A DNA stretch of 64,000 nucleotides from Chionoecetes opilio (GCA_016584305.1 JACEEZ010021684.1:140001-204000); one strand, 5' to 3'; counted from the stretch's first letter, positions 46,407 to 56,527 are shown. The notes: a model not told the origin generated them from the letters alone. Translations and numbers: made by a program.

Positions 46407-46468
46407 TAAGAACATAAGAACATAAGAACATAGGAACATAAGAACATAAGAACATAGGAACATAGGAA
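46407..46468 (-). repeat. octamer repeat like the CR1 tail
   Basis: GAACATAA/GAACATAG units, about eight, in the intron just upstream of the last VPS53 exon (minus sense). It resembles the tail of CR1 family B without the body. Confidence 0.7.
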
Positions 46469-46915
46469 TAAAATACAACTGACATTAAGAAGAAGCGTAG
46501 TATTCCCTTCTCATGCTTAAAATGATGCCTATGTTTACCTGATACTATGGTCAACTATGATAAAATACAACTGACATTAAGAAGAAGCGTAGTATTCCCT
46601 TCTCATGCTTAAAATGATGCCTATGTTTACCTGATAATAGGGTTAACTATGATAAAATACAACTGACATTAAGAAGAAGCGTAGTATTCCCTTCTCATGC
46701 TTAAAATGATGCCTATGTTTACCTGATACTATGGTCAACTATGATAAAATACAACTGACATTAAGAAGAAGCGTAGTATTCCCTTCTCATGCTTAAAATG
46801 ATGCCTGTGTTTACCTGATAATAGGGTTAACTATGATAAAATACAACTGATATTAAGAAGAAGCGTAGTATTCCCTTCTCATGGCAACAAATATCAGGCA
46901 GTAAGCAGCAAGGGC
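46469..46915. repeat. 92-bp tandem array, about 4.7 copies
   Basis: The unit contains AAGAAGAAGCGTAGTATTCC and TTACCTGATA. The same unit is found twice, inverted, at 52822-53030 inside a MITE. It fills the last VPS53 intron. Confidence 0.95.
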
Positions 46916-46962
46916 GCACCATTTTTTGACTTGCAAAAAAAACAGAGTCTCGGTAAACCCAC

Positions 46963-47052
46963 CTTTTGGAAGTCTGCAATGGTGGCGTCCGGCATGAGTC
47001 TGGTAAACTTGTCCACCAAGGCGGCGTTGTTGTGGTACTCCCCCATCACCAC
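46963..47052 (-). CDS. VPS53: VPS53 exon (second last)
   Basis: Exactly 30 codons, VVMGEYHNNAALVDKFTRLM then PDATIADFQK, between a C-rich acceptor ending CCAG and a GTGGGT donor. It matches human [20 protein letters not shown] and the following DCNTETFQK. Phase 0 on both sides, so it joins the next exon as FQK|VVEMRG as in the human protein. The only sequence upstream of the acceptor on this strand is a run of C's that may be length-variable. Confidence 0.94.
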
Positions 47053-47130
47053 CTGGGGGGGGGAGGGGGGGGAGTACTGGGCTCATTCACGTGATCATAA
47101 AGAGTTTGCATTGAACCTGAATAGTTATGT

Positions 47131-47667
47131 ACAGGAAAATTACTACCACCATCACTACTACTACTAAGACTTCTACTACTGCTACTACTATGACTTCTAC
47201 TACTACTGCTACTACTACTACTACTATGACTTCTACTACTACTGCTACTACTACTACTACTATGACTTCTACTACTACTGCTACTACTACTACTACTACT
47301 ACTATGACTTCTACTACTACTGCTACTGCTACTACTACTATGACTTCTACTACTACTGCTACTACTACTACTACTATGACTTCTACTACTACTGCTACTA
47401 CTACTACTACTATGACTTCTACTACTACTGCTACTACTACTACTACTATGACTTCTACTACTACTGCTACTACTACTATGACTTCTACTACTACTGCTAC
47501 TACTACTACTACTACTACTACTACTATGACTTCTACTACTACTGCTACTACTACTATGACTTCTACTACTACTGCTACTACTATGACTTCTACTACTACT
47601 GCTACTACTACTATGACTTCTACTACTACTGCTACTACTACTACTACTATGACTTCTACTACTACTG

Positions 47668-47717
<50 letters not shown>

Positions 47718-47973
47718 GCTACTACTACTACTACTATGACTTCTACTACTACTGCTACTGCTACTATGACTTCTACTACTACTACTACTGCTACTACTAT
47801 GACTTCTACTACTACTGCTACTATGACTTCTACTACTACTGCTACTACTACTACTACTATGACTTCTACTACTACTGCTACTGCTACTATGACTTCTACT
47901 ACTACTACTACTGCTACTACTACTACTACTATGACTTCTACTACTACTGCTACTACTACTACTACTATGACTT

Positions 47974-48011
<38 letters not shown>

Positions 48012-48084
48012 GCTACTACTACTACTACTATGACTTCTACTACTACTGCTACTACTACTACTACTATGACTTCTACTACTACTA
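47131..48084. repeat. compound TAC array with TATGACTTC interruptions
   Basis: TACTACTACTGC and ACTATGACTTCTACTACTAC modules of 27-33 bp fill the intron between VPS53 exons. It continues at 48439-48503 and 49040-49130, interrupted by a MITE and a hAT element. A long Thr-rich reading frame here is an artefact. Confidence 0.95.
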
Positions 48085-48241
48085 CAGGTTCACAATCTTT
48101 TATCCGAAATTCTGAAAACCGAAAAGCTCCGAAAACCGAACATTTTTTCCAGACTATCTGTCAGGCAATAATAGCCTACAGGCGCTATAGGCTCAAAAGT
48201 ATTAAAAAAAAAAAAAAAAAAAAAAAAAAGGTCACACTTTA

Positions 48242-48295
<54 letters not shown>

Positions 48296-48438
48296 CTGGG
48301 TGACAAATTCTTTCTTTCAGCTTGTGATGAACTTCCTCTGAGTATTAAAAAGCGTTAAAATCTACGCTAAAAATCTTCCATTCTGAAATCCAAAAAGTGT
48401 CTGGTCCCAAAGTTTTCGGATAAGAGATTGTGAACCTG
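48085..48438. mobile_element. mariner/pogo-type MITE (354 bp) inside the TAC array
   Basis: TA flanks from the array itself. The TIR is CAGGTTCACAATCTTTTATC; the right end is its close inverse. The interior holds an A run and a CT microsatellite. Confidence 0.9.
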
Positions 48439-48503
48439 TACTACTGTACTATGATTTCTACTACTGCTACTACTACTACTAATATGACTTCTACTACTGC
48501 TAC

Positions 48504-49039
48504 CAGGGCCGGATCAAGAGCTGTGGGGGCCCCGGGGCTCAGCTTTTGTGGGGGCCCTATATTCGCACAAAAATTAAGCACTTTTGTGGGTATTTTGAGG
48601 CCTATGTTTGGCAAAGAACTGTTAATGCATAGACTGGTATTCATGCATAGACTGGTGTTAATGCCTAGACTGGTATTCATGCATAGACTGGTGTTAATGC
48701 ATAGACTGGTATTCATGCATAGACTGGTATTCATGCATAGACTGGTATTCATGCATAGACTGGTATTCATACATAGACTGGTATTCATACATACTGGTAT
48801 TCATGCATAGACTGGTATTCATACATAGACTGGTATTCATGCATAGACTGGTGTTAATGCCTAGACTGGTATTCAGAGATAAAGGATGAAACAGAGACAG
48901 GCAAATATGTTTTGGTTTTGTAACTTGCCAATGTTTTTAATATTACTGCTTAAAGCTAATTAATATACATACGGTGGGGGCCCTTTTGGTGGGGGCCCTG
49001 GGACTAGAGCCCCGGTAGCCCCCCCTTAATCCGGCCCTG
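48504..49039. mobile_element. hAT-type element, 536 bp
   Basis: 8-bp duplication ACTGCTAC at 48496-48503 and 49040-49047, itself part of the TAC array. TIR CAGGGCCGGAT with GGGGGCCC subterminal motifs. It is a relative of 23754-25006. Inside it a unit of about 18 bp (CATAGACTGGTATTCATG) is repeated about 14 times at 48627-48870. Confidence 0.93.
48627..48870. repeat. 18-bp tandem array in the hAT element
   Basis: CATAGACTGGTATTCATG and CATAGACTGGTGTTAATG alternate irregularly. Confidence 0.93.
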
Positions 49040-49137
49040 ACTGCTACTTCTACTATGACTTCTACTGCTACTACTATGACTTCTACAACTACTACTAAAC
49101 TATGACATCTACTACTACTACTACTTCTACATATTAC

Positions 49138-49212
49138 CTGCAGGACAAGTTCAGCTCTCGCCATGCCTCTCGTGACCATCCGGGTGTAGGTTTGTGGGGG
49201 GTCCCGTCGCAC
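49138..49212 (-). CDS. VPS53: VPS53 exon
   Basis: 25 codons, VRRDPPQTYTRMVTRGMARA then ELVLQ, between acceptor TTTACTCAG and donor GTAATAT. Human VPS53 has [20 protein letters not shown] then EMILK at this place. Phase 0 on both sides. The preceding exon ends VVGSQ, which gives the SQ|V join. The acceptor side lies next to a 440-bp GAGTAAA-type array, which supplies its pyrimidine-rich tract on this strand. Confidence 0.94.
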
Positions 49213-49217
49213 CTGAG

Positions 49218-49658
49218 TAAAGAGAGAGTAAAGAGAGTAAAGAGAGAGTAAAGAGAGAGTAAAGAGAGTAGAGAGAGTAGAGAGAGTAAAGAGAGAGTAA
49301 AGAGAGTAAAGACAGAGTAAAAGAAAGAGTAAAGAGAGAGTAAAGAGTAAAGAGAGTAAAGAGAGAGTAAAAGAGAGTAAAGAGAGTAAAGAGAGAGTAA
49401 AGAGAGAGTAAAGAAAGAGTAAAGAGAGAGTAAAGAGAGAGTAAAAGAGAGTAAAGAGAGAGTAAAGAGAGTAAAAGAGAGAGTAAAGAGAGAGTAAAAG
49501 AGAGTAAAAGAGAGTAAAGAGAGTAAAGAAAGAGTAAAGAAAGAGTAAAGAGAAGAGTAAAGAGAGAGTAAAGAGAGTAAAGAGAGTAAAGAAAGAGTAA
49601 AGAGAAGAGTAAAGACAGTAAATAAAGAGAAAGGAAAAAGTAAAGTAAAAGTCTTGAG

Positions 49659-49704
<46 letters not shown>
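49218..49704. repeat. GAGAGTAAA array and poly-A
   Basis: Irregular AGAGAGTAAAG units to about 49660, then an A run of about 45 bp. Confidence 0.93.
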
Positions 49705-49707
<3 letters not shown>

Positions 49708-49772
49708 ATGCCTATTTACAAGACGGGAATAATCACTTGGGAAAATTGAATTGCCAGCAGATCCAAAGGGCA

Positions 49773-49986
49773 GTCACCCCTTCACGCCCAGATCTTTTCT
49801 CTCCTATATAAAAAATGGTCTGTTGTCAGCCATAAAATAACGAAGAGTTACTGAATATACCACATGAGTTAGTGGACAAGGCTACTAAACAGGTCATAGC
49901 TATAAAACATTGCTTATAGTCACTACAAATCGTATAATGGTACACAAATTACAATGGAAATTACGTTCTGGGCCTCAAGGGGTTAA
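49773..49986. mobile_element. TTAA-type MITE, copy 8
   Basis: Right end CTCAAGGGG TTAA. The left flank has decayed to GTCA. The right end plus about 100 bp downstream is duplicated at 51890. Confidence 0.9.
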
Positions 49987-50050
49987 GAGTGAAGCTGATC
50001 ACAAGTACTGTCCACAGGTCTCATATCAGCCTTCTCTACAAGTAACGGTC

Positions 50051-50265
50051 CAGTGACGTAGCTACAGAGGGGGGGAGGGGGGGTACACGTGCCCCCCCCC
50101 CCACTGGCCCTGGCTGGGGTATTCTGTACAATGCTCTAGTACCCACCACTGATCTGATCTTAGAATATACCCTTCTATGTGGGTGGCAGCAGAGTGGCCC
50201 CGCTTGCCTAGTGCCCCCCCCCCCCCCAGGTGCCCCCCATTGATAGATACCTAGCCACGCCACTG
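50051..50265. mobile_element. hAT-type MITE, CAGTGGCGTAGC-like ends, copy 1
   Basis: Left end CAGTGACGTAGCTACAGAGG; right end is the inverse of CAGTGGCGTGGCTAGG. C/G-rich core with CCCCCACTGGCC. The target duplication is not clear. Confidence 0.8.
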
Positions 50266-50800
50266 CTAACAAAGCAATCCAGTCCTGTAACAACCCACAA
50301 ACTACCTAGCAAAAAGAAAGATAATATCCTACCCACAATCCTCTGCACGCTGTTAACGAGTTCGAAGTACTAACGAACCCTATCATTATAAGCTTTATAA
50401 AAAAATACTACAAAATTATGCTAACACTATTACTAACTCACATTTAAGACTTGGATAACGTTACAGGTCAAAAATTATTGGTCAAAGGTCAACAGGTAAG
50501 AGCGTAGGAAAGAAATAATGGAAAGGTTTAGTGTTTCGAAGTAGTGTTGAGCAGAGTTGACCTGCTTGAGTATTCTGATACCGAGCGACAGTCGAGGGAC
50601 CGCCAGCGCTCAGGCAGGATGTGTGTGCAGGGCAGCTGGGAGGTCAGAAAGACTGTGTGTGCAGGGCAGGCAGCTGGGAGGAGGAACAGGTGGATTTTTG
50701 GCCCAACAACACTATTTTGTTGCTTTTCTTTATATTTCTGCAACTTAAGTTAAGTAGAGAGAGAGACAGGGAGGGCGTGGGGGAGAGAGGAATGAGTGGG

Positions 50801-50983
50801 CAGTGGCGGCTCTAGGGGGAGGCCACGGCCATCCCTGAAATCTCATTGGCCACACTAGATCTGTGTCAAGAGCTCTAATGAAAATTTTACCATTTTTTTT
50901 TTAATGGCTATGCCCTGGCCACCCCACACTAGATCTGTGCCAGCCTTGGCCACCCCAGTCACGATGTCCTGGCGGCGCCGCTG
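50801..50983. mobile_element. hAT-type MITE (183 bp), CAGTGGCGGC end
   Basis: TGAGTGGG before and TGAGTGTG after form an 8-bp target duplication with one change. The right end is the inverse of CAGCGGCGCCGCCAGG. Confidence 0.8.
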
Positions 50984-51105
50984 TGAGTGTGGGAGGCAGG
51001 GAGGGAGAGCTTACGTGTGATTTGAGGTTGTTTAGTCCTCCCTGCAAACTAATGGCTGTTGCCTCGTTATCTTTCTACCTTATATAACGTCAGGTTAGCT
51101 ATAGC

Positions 51106-51310
51106 CAATGGCGTAGCTATGGGGGGCACGTATCCGCCCCCCCCCCACCCCCCCCCACTGGCCATGGCTGCTGTAATCTGCTGGGACCTGTGAGTGACGA
51201 CATGCCCCAATACCCTTCTATGTGGCATCAGAATACCCCTGAACTCCGCTTGCTAGTGCCCCCCATACCCAGCTGTGCCCCCCACTGATAGATCCCTAGC
51301 GCCGCCACTG
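51106..51310. mobile_element. hAT-type MITE, CAGTGGCGTAGC-like ends, copy 2
   Basis: CAATGGCGTAGCTATGGGG at the left, GCGCCGCCACTG at the right, with the same C-rich CCCCCCACTGGCCATGG core as copy 1. From 51311 to 51749 nothing recognisable is seen. Confidence 0.8.
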
Positions 51311-51749
51311 GTAGGGTCTTTTAAGTTGTTGTGGTGTTATCTGGGGCACACAGCCAGCCTGGTCACCCTCCAGGATCAAAGACTCACTGCAGGAAATGTT
51401 CAAGTGGTGGGAGTGTACAGGGCTGTGAAGGTTGATGGAACTGTCGCCGATGGGAATTCTCACCGAAACACCAATCTAGAACTCTCGTCGACGTTGAATT
51501 GTTAACCTAACCTGGACAATGGCACCTAACTTAACCTAACTGATCAAGCTAACGATAGTATTTCACCCCTGAATGCAGAAACGCGGGTAACACTTGATTC
51601 AATGTATATATTGGCTCCTGTAATATCAAGCATTGGAACACTCGACCACGGCGGTGACAGTTCCAGGTACCGTTGTTAGGGGCCGACACCACGTGGACGT
51701 AATACTGCTGCTGCAAAGGAGGGAAGGATTGCACCCATGACAACCATGA

Positions 51750-51881
51750 CAACTCTCCCTAATACCCGCATGGTGTCCCCAGGTGTACAAGTGTCGCCCC
51801 ATCACCAGCGTGGGGTGTGAGCAGCTGCTTCTTGACTGCCACGCCCTCAAGGCTGTCATGCTGCAGATGCCTGTGGTGGGG
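51750..51881 (+). pseudogene. inverted partial copy of a VPS53 exon
   Basis: About 33 bp of intron plus acceptor (ATGGTGTCCCCAG) and 99 bp of exon match the exon at 54909-54806, on the opposite strand. The frame is open: VYKCRPITSVGCEQLLLDCH then ALKAVMLQMPVVG. It stops before the donor and runs into TTATCAAGG and a duplicated intron piece. It contains the base that the exon at 54909 lacks. Without a donor and in the wrong orientation it cannot serve the gene as assembled. Confidence 0.85.
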
Positions 51882-51889
51882 TTATCAAG

Positions 51890-52030
51890 GGTCTCAAGGG
51901 GTTAAGAGTGAAGCTGATCACAAGTACTGTCCACAGGTCTCATATCAGCCTTCTCTACAAGTAAGGGTCCAGTGACGTAGCTACAGAGGGGGGGGGGACA
52001 CGAGCCCCCCCCCCCCCCCCCACTGGCCAT
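51890..52030. repeat. duplicate of 49973-50095
   Basis: TCAAGGGGTTAAGAGTGAAG, AAGTACTGTCCACAGGTCTC and the start of the CAGTGACGTAGC MITE recur in the same orientation. Confidence 0.9.
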
Positions 52031-52034
52031 GGGA

Positions 52035-52200
52035 CAACACAGTGACATTATTGCAGCAGAGGTTTGATGCAAAACTGCCAGGCGACCTTCAGTTCAGGAG
52101 TGACGTGCGGGGCAGACGAGACGAGGCTTTGGCAATGGCAGCAGGCAGTGTTGAGGCATTGGAGACAAGACCAATAAGTAGTGATAGAAGTCATAGAACC
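52035..52200 (+). pseudogene. possible gag-like coding fragment
   Basis: One frame reads TLLQQRFDAKLPGDLQFRSD then VRGRRDEALAMAAGSVEALE, which resembles the helical gag segment of Gypsy-like retroelements. It is open for about 55 codons with no neighbours to support it. Confidence 0.3.
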
Positions 52201-52402
52201 ATGGGTACATTTATACACTAGGACCGAAATTGCCTACACAATTGGGAGTGTGGTTTCTGTTTACATTATTGGATTCTAGGAAACATTCTCTCTATGAACT
52301 TCCATCGCAAATCACTATTTTCTGAGATATAAGATGTTTTTAATAGGAAGGAGTGTATAGGAGATATGAAAATTAAACTAACCTAACCCCACCTTTTGAC
52401 AT

Positions 52403-52458
52403 ACTAACCTAACCTAACCTAACCTAACCTAACCTAACCTAACCTAACCTAACCTAAC
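52403..52458. repeat. interstitial CCTAA (TTAGG) telomere-type repeat
   Basis: About eleven tandem CCTAA pentamers, with shorter flanking runs to 52500. TTAGG is the usual arthropod telomere unit. Confidence 0.85.
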
Positions 52459-52768
52459 CCAACCCCACCTTTAGACTCACTAATCTAACCTAACCTAACC
52501 TAATCCCACGCTTTAATCTCCTAACTAAAGCCAAATCAGCATTAAGAAAGTGTCCGCGGCAAGGGCAGAACAGAGCGATGCAGGTCACAAGAGGAAGAAG
52601 AGTGTGGCGCACGTAAACACTTGTCTCTCGCCTCCCTATAAACAACATGTCATTATCTCCAAAAGTAATGATTTGCGACGGAAGCTCACAGAGAATGTTT
52701 CCTAGAATCCAATAAGGTCAACAGAAACCACACTCCCAATTGTGAAGGCAATTTCGGTTCTAGTCTAT

Positions 52769-53072
52769 ATTTTTTTAACAAGGCAAAAAATCCTGCCTCC
52801 TTGTTGCTTACTGACTGCTATTTGATGCCAGGAGAAGGGAATACTACGCTTCTTCTAAATGTCTGCTGTATTTTATCATAGTTAACCCTATTATCAGGTA
52901 AACACAGGCATAATTGACTGATATTTGATGCCAGGAGAAGGGAATACTACGCTTCTTCTAAATGTCTGCTGTATTTTATCATAGTTAACCCTATTATCAG
53001 GTAAACACAGGCATCATTTTAAGCATGAGACCTTAAGATAGAATTAATTTTTTGCCTTGTTAAAAAAAATAG
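52769..53072. mobile_element. MITE with TTAACAAGGCAAAAAAT ends
   Basis: Inverted ends; the interior holds two copies of the 92-bp unit family also present at 46469, here in inverse orientation. Confidence 0.8.
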
Positions 53073-53097
53073 ACTACTTATAGTGTAAAATGATACC

Positions 53098-54258
53098 CTA
53101 CCGTATCAATCCATCCATCCTTGGGGGCATACGCCGGGGGCCCACCCTACGACGCCACTCCCGGGGGTCACCACGCGCGAGTCCCCATGCAGGCTCCTTT
53201 CCCATACCAAGCAGCTCTCGACAGGAAGCATCAACTTGCCCCAGCCACGAGCCTTGTGGGCGCCCCCTTGGCCTCCTCCACGCCGGATTGTCACTTACAG
53301 ATACAACCCGATGGGAAGGATCGGTTTCAGGGTAGCGTGCCACATGCCCATATAGCCCAAGTTGGCGCTGACGGACTATGCAGGTAATAGGCCTCGATTC
53401 AGTCTCACGGTGCAATCGCTGATTTGACACGTAATCATCCCAGCGATACCCCGTGATTCTGCGAAGACACTTATTACCAAAGGCATTGATTCGTCTCTTC
53501 AAGTCACTATTTAGTGTCCATGTCTCACAACCATAGAGTAAGACAGGGATCACAAGCGACTTGAAGATCCGGATCTTTGTCCTCCTGCACAGGTACCGAC
53601 AACGCCAAATACTCGTGCTGAGCGAGTCCATAACACCGTGGGCTATGCCAATCCGCCGTAAGACTTCTTGACGTGACCCGCCGTCATTATGGACTGCGCT
53701 ACCAAGGTATGTAAAACTTTCCAAGATCTCAATGTCCTCGCCACACGCATGAACAGACTGTACTGCTTCATCTAGTAAGTCTCCAAACACCTGGACCTTG
53801 GTCTTGAGCCAGGAGACCTCAAGTCCCAAAGGCTTTGCCTCCTCGTGCAGCACCTCGAGAGCCATCACCAGGACCTCCAGCGACTCAGCAAAGATTACTG
53901 CATCATCGGCAAAAACAAGATCAGTGATCTTGGTGTTGCCGACGGATGCTCCACAATCACTTTGATCTACAACCTTGTCCAATACCCAGTCCATACAAGC
54001 ATTGAAAAGTGATGGGGCAAGGACGCACCCTTGCCTCACTCCTGTATTCACAGGAAAGAAGCTGGATACACCTGCCCCACACTTCACAGCACTCTCAGTC
54101 CCAGAATACAAACCAGTTATCAAACCAATAGTCCTTGCAGGAATCCCTCGAAGTCGCAGAAGATCCCAGAGTGACTCACGATGCACCGAGTCAAACGCCT
54201 TCTTGAGATCAACATAGGCTGCAAGCATCCCCTGTCCAAACTCACGTCGGCGTTCCAC
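53098..54258 (-). CDS. RTE reverse transcriptase ORF, C-terminal 386 codons
   Basis: An open frame from RRREFGQGMLAAYVDLKKAF through TGVRQGCVLAPSLFN, LVFADDAVIFAE, YGCETWTL and RRPRGRPQGSW, reading on past DASC (here DASCRELLGMGKEP) to the end. It holds the catalytic DLKKAFD and FADD boxes. The fingers and the endonuclease are missing by 5' truncation. It shows that the stop at 19453 in the other copy is a point mutation. Part of a dead LINE inside the VPS53 intron. Confidence 0.85.
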   Translation of the reverse strand: MERRREFGQGMLAAYVDLKKAFDSVHRESLWDLLRLRGIPARTIGLITGLYSGTESAVKCGAGVSSFFPVNTGVRQGCVLAPSLFNACMDWVLDKVVDQSDCGASVGNTKITDLVFADDAVIFAESLEVLVMALEVLHEEAKPLGLEVSWLKTKVQVFGDLLDEAVQSVHACGEDIEILESFTYLGSAVHNDGGSRQEVLRRIGIAHGVMDSLSTSIWRCRYLCRRTKIRIFKSLVIPVLLYGCETWTLNSDLKRRINAFGNKCLRRITGYRWDDYVSNQRLHRETESRPITCIVRQRQLGLYGHVARYPETDPSHRVVSVSDNPAWRRPRGRPQGSWLGQVDASCRELLGMGKEPAWGLARGDPREWRRRVGPRRMPPRMDGLIR

Positions 54259-54263
54259 CAGGA
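53103..54263 (-). mobile_element. RTE LINE, 3' part
   Basis: From the 3' end at CAATCCATCCATCCTTGGGG to a break within the RT at GTCCTGGTGGAACGCCGAC, where a 15-base inverted repeat (GGTGGAACGCCGAC) marks the 5' junction. It is the closest relative of the 17212 copy. Confidence 0.9.
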
Positions 54264-54294
54264 CACGCCTAACCCTGGTGGAACGCCGACCCTA

Positions 54295-54771
54295 CCGTAG
54301 ATAACAGTAAAGTCGCCACCTGCAGTGATGTCGCCAGCCGCCAAATATTACGAATTATAGCATCACTACTGATTTTTATGTGCCACTGAAGATGATACAC
54401 AGTAGTTTATATCATGACTGTATAATCTACCCTGTTTCAGCGTTGTTTTATGCTTTGTATCTGCAAGTATAGACGGTTTCAAATTTCGCTACGCGTTTTT
54501 TTCTTCGGGCGACGACAACAGCGGTACGACACTCAGTAAATAAACACTAGATGGCGACTCTACTGTTGGTAGCCACTTTGTAGATATTCTTGTCATTTGT
54601 TCATTTATAGCCCTACTATGACACAGATGAAGACACAAAATGACACAGACTCTCCAGATAGCCCCTTCTAACTGTCCTGAAATCATGGATGTAGAAATGT
54701 AACTATTAACGCCACCACACGTCTGTACACAGAAAAAAAAGTTGTCCTGGCGACTTTAGTGTTATCTACTG
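54295..54771. mobile_element. mariner-type MITE (477 bp)
   Basis: TA flanks. The left end is CCGTAGATAACAGTAAAGTC and the right end the inverse of CAGTAGATAACACTAAAGTC. No coding. It lies 34 bp from the donor of the VPS53 exon at 54806. Confidence 0.88.
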
Positions 54772-54805
54772 TAGGCTGCAATACACCCCCATCCCATCAG
54801 CTCAC

Positions 54806-54909
54806 CTGGGACCCCACCACAGGCATCTGCAGCATGACAGCCTTGAGGGCGTGGCAGTCAGAAGCAGCTGCTCACACCCCACGCTGGTGATGGGGCGGCA
54901 CTTGTACAC
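54806..54909 (-). CDS. VPS53: VPS53 exon, one base short
   Basis: Acceptor TGGTGTCCCCAG and donor GTGAGC are good. The start reads VYKCRPITSVGCEQLLL, matching human LFKCKPISMVGAEQLLL. It should be 35 codons (105 bp) and end MLQMPVVGSQ, matching human VLLDLPSISSQ, but has 104 bp: near 54862 the run GTCAAGAAG, seen inverted at 51783-51881, is GTCAGAAG. This shifts the frame. The phases of the exons on both sides require 105 bp, so an assembly error is the simplest reading; a true null allele is possible. Confidence 0.92.
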
Positions 54910-54929
54910 CTGGGGACACCATGCAGGTA

Positions 54930-55430
54930 TTAGGGAGAGTATAAGGAGGAGTATTAGTATAAGAAGTATTAAGACTTAGAGAGTATAAGAAGTATAAGTG
55001 AGAAGGAAGAGTGTGAGGGACAGAGAGAGGGAGAGGGAGAGGACAGGGATGAGAGAGAGAGGGAGAGGACAGGGATGAGAGAGAGAGAGGGAGAGGACAG
55101 GGATGAGAGAGGGAGAGGAGAGGACAGGGATGGAGGAGAGAGAGAGAGGAGGACAGGGATGAAGGGAGAGAGAGGAGAGAGGAGAGGACAGGGATGAGAG
55201 GAGAGAGGGAGGAGAGGAAGGGAGAGGAGAGGAGAGAGAGAGAGAGGAGAGAGAGAGAGGAGAGAGAGAGAAGAGAGGAGAGAGAGAGAGGAGAGAGAGA
55301 GAGGGAGAGAGAGGGAGAGGAGGGAGGAAGAGAGAGAGAGAGAGAGAGGAGAGAGAAATGAGAAGAGAGAGAGCGAGCAGTAGAGCAGGAAAAGTGTGTG
55401 GTGGAAAGTGTGTGTGTGTGTGTGTGTGTG

Positions 55431-55472
<42 letters not shown>

Positions 55473-55484
55473 TGTGTGTGTGTG
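54930..55484. repeat. GA-rich array and GT microsatellite
   Basis: GAGGACAGGGATGAGAGAGA modules to about 55370, then GT repeats at 55400-55484. Confidence 0.95.
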
Positions 55485-55549
55485 ACATTTATGGGTTGGA
55501 CATGGTGTGGCGTAGAATTGTGCACAGATGGCAAGTGACAACTGATTAA

Positions 55550-56318
55550 GAATATAAGGAAGCTACAAGAGGCTGGGAGACCTACACGTGGTAGTTCCTG
55601 TTACTTAACACTACCTACATCCACCTTTCATCCCCATCCATAACACTGTCCAGCCCCTTTTTAAAGCTCGCCAATGACTCCCCACTAACTACCTGTCTAC
55701 TGAGGTCCATGCAATCATTCACCACCCTATTTGTGAACCTCTAACTACTGTCCTACTGAGTCCATGCCAATCATTCACCACCCTATTGTGACCTCTAACT
55801 ACCTGTCTACTGAGTCCATGCCAATCATTTCACCACCCTATTTGTGAACCACTAACTACCTGTCTACTGAGTCTATGCCAATCATTCACCACCCTATTTG
55901 TGAACCACTAACTATCTGTCTACTGAGTCCATGCCAATCATTCACCACCCTATTTGTGAACCACTAACTACCTGTCTACTGAGTCCATGCCAATCATTCA
56001 CCACGCTATTTGTGAACCACTAACTACCTGTCTACTGAGTCCATGCCAATCATTCACCACCCTATTTGTGAACCACTAACTACCTGTCTACTGAGTCCAT
56101 GCCAATCATTCACCACCCTATTTGTGAACCACTAACTACCTGTCTACTGAGTCCATGCCAATCATTCACCACCCTATTTGTGAACCACTAACTACCTGTC
56201 TACTGAGTCCATGCCAATCATTCACCACCCTATTTGTGAACCAGTTTTTCCCTATTTCCTTTTTAAATCTATGCTTTTCCAGCTTGAATCCGTTACTTCT
56301 TGTTCTACCCTGGTTACA
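55550..56318 (-). mobile_element. CR1 family B 3' part with 56-bp internal array
   Basis: The 3' tail (AAGGAAGCTACAAGAGGC) is at 55556. From about 55690 to 56240 a 56-bp unit (CTAACTACCTGTCTACTGAG onward to TATTTGTGAACCA) is repeated nine to ten times. 56 is not a multiple of three, so the array is not frame-preserving. Confidence 0.9.
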
Positions 56319-56415
56319 TGAGTAGATGGAGACTCTTCTGTGGTGGTCGTGTCTTCCGCCCCCTTGAGGGAGTTATCAAGACAGGCGTCAGAGTGGATTA
56401 AATGATTAAATTACA

Positions 56416-56418
<3 letters not shown>

Positions 56419-56506
<88 letters not shown>
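56419..56506. repeat. CT microsatellite, about 88 bp
   Basis: It lies 21 bp from the donor of the VPS53 exon at 56528. Confidence 0.95.
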
Positions 56507-56509
<3 letters not shown>

Positions 56510-56527
56510 GCATGTTAACAAGCTCAC

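Larger units (their letters stand above)
52205..53097. mobile_element. TIR element with nested MITE
   Basis: About 125 bp at 52214-52340 (GACCGAAATTGCC, AATTGGGAGTGTGGTTTCTG) are inverted at 52620-52765. GGGTACATTTATACACTA near 52207 matches the inverse at 53075-53097, so the nested MITE at 52769-53072 split the right end. Confidence 0.8.

Noticed and set aside
47127..48341. 404-codon Thr-rich frame
   Set aside because: A translation of the TAC array between two VPS53 exons; a MITE and a CT tract form its end.
48430..48810. Frame with repeated MHRLVF
   Set aside because: 18-bp array in the hAT element at 48504.
51783..51881. The inverted copy as the true VPS53 exon
   Set aside because: Wrong strand relative to the five other exons and no donor site, though its frame is intact.
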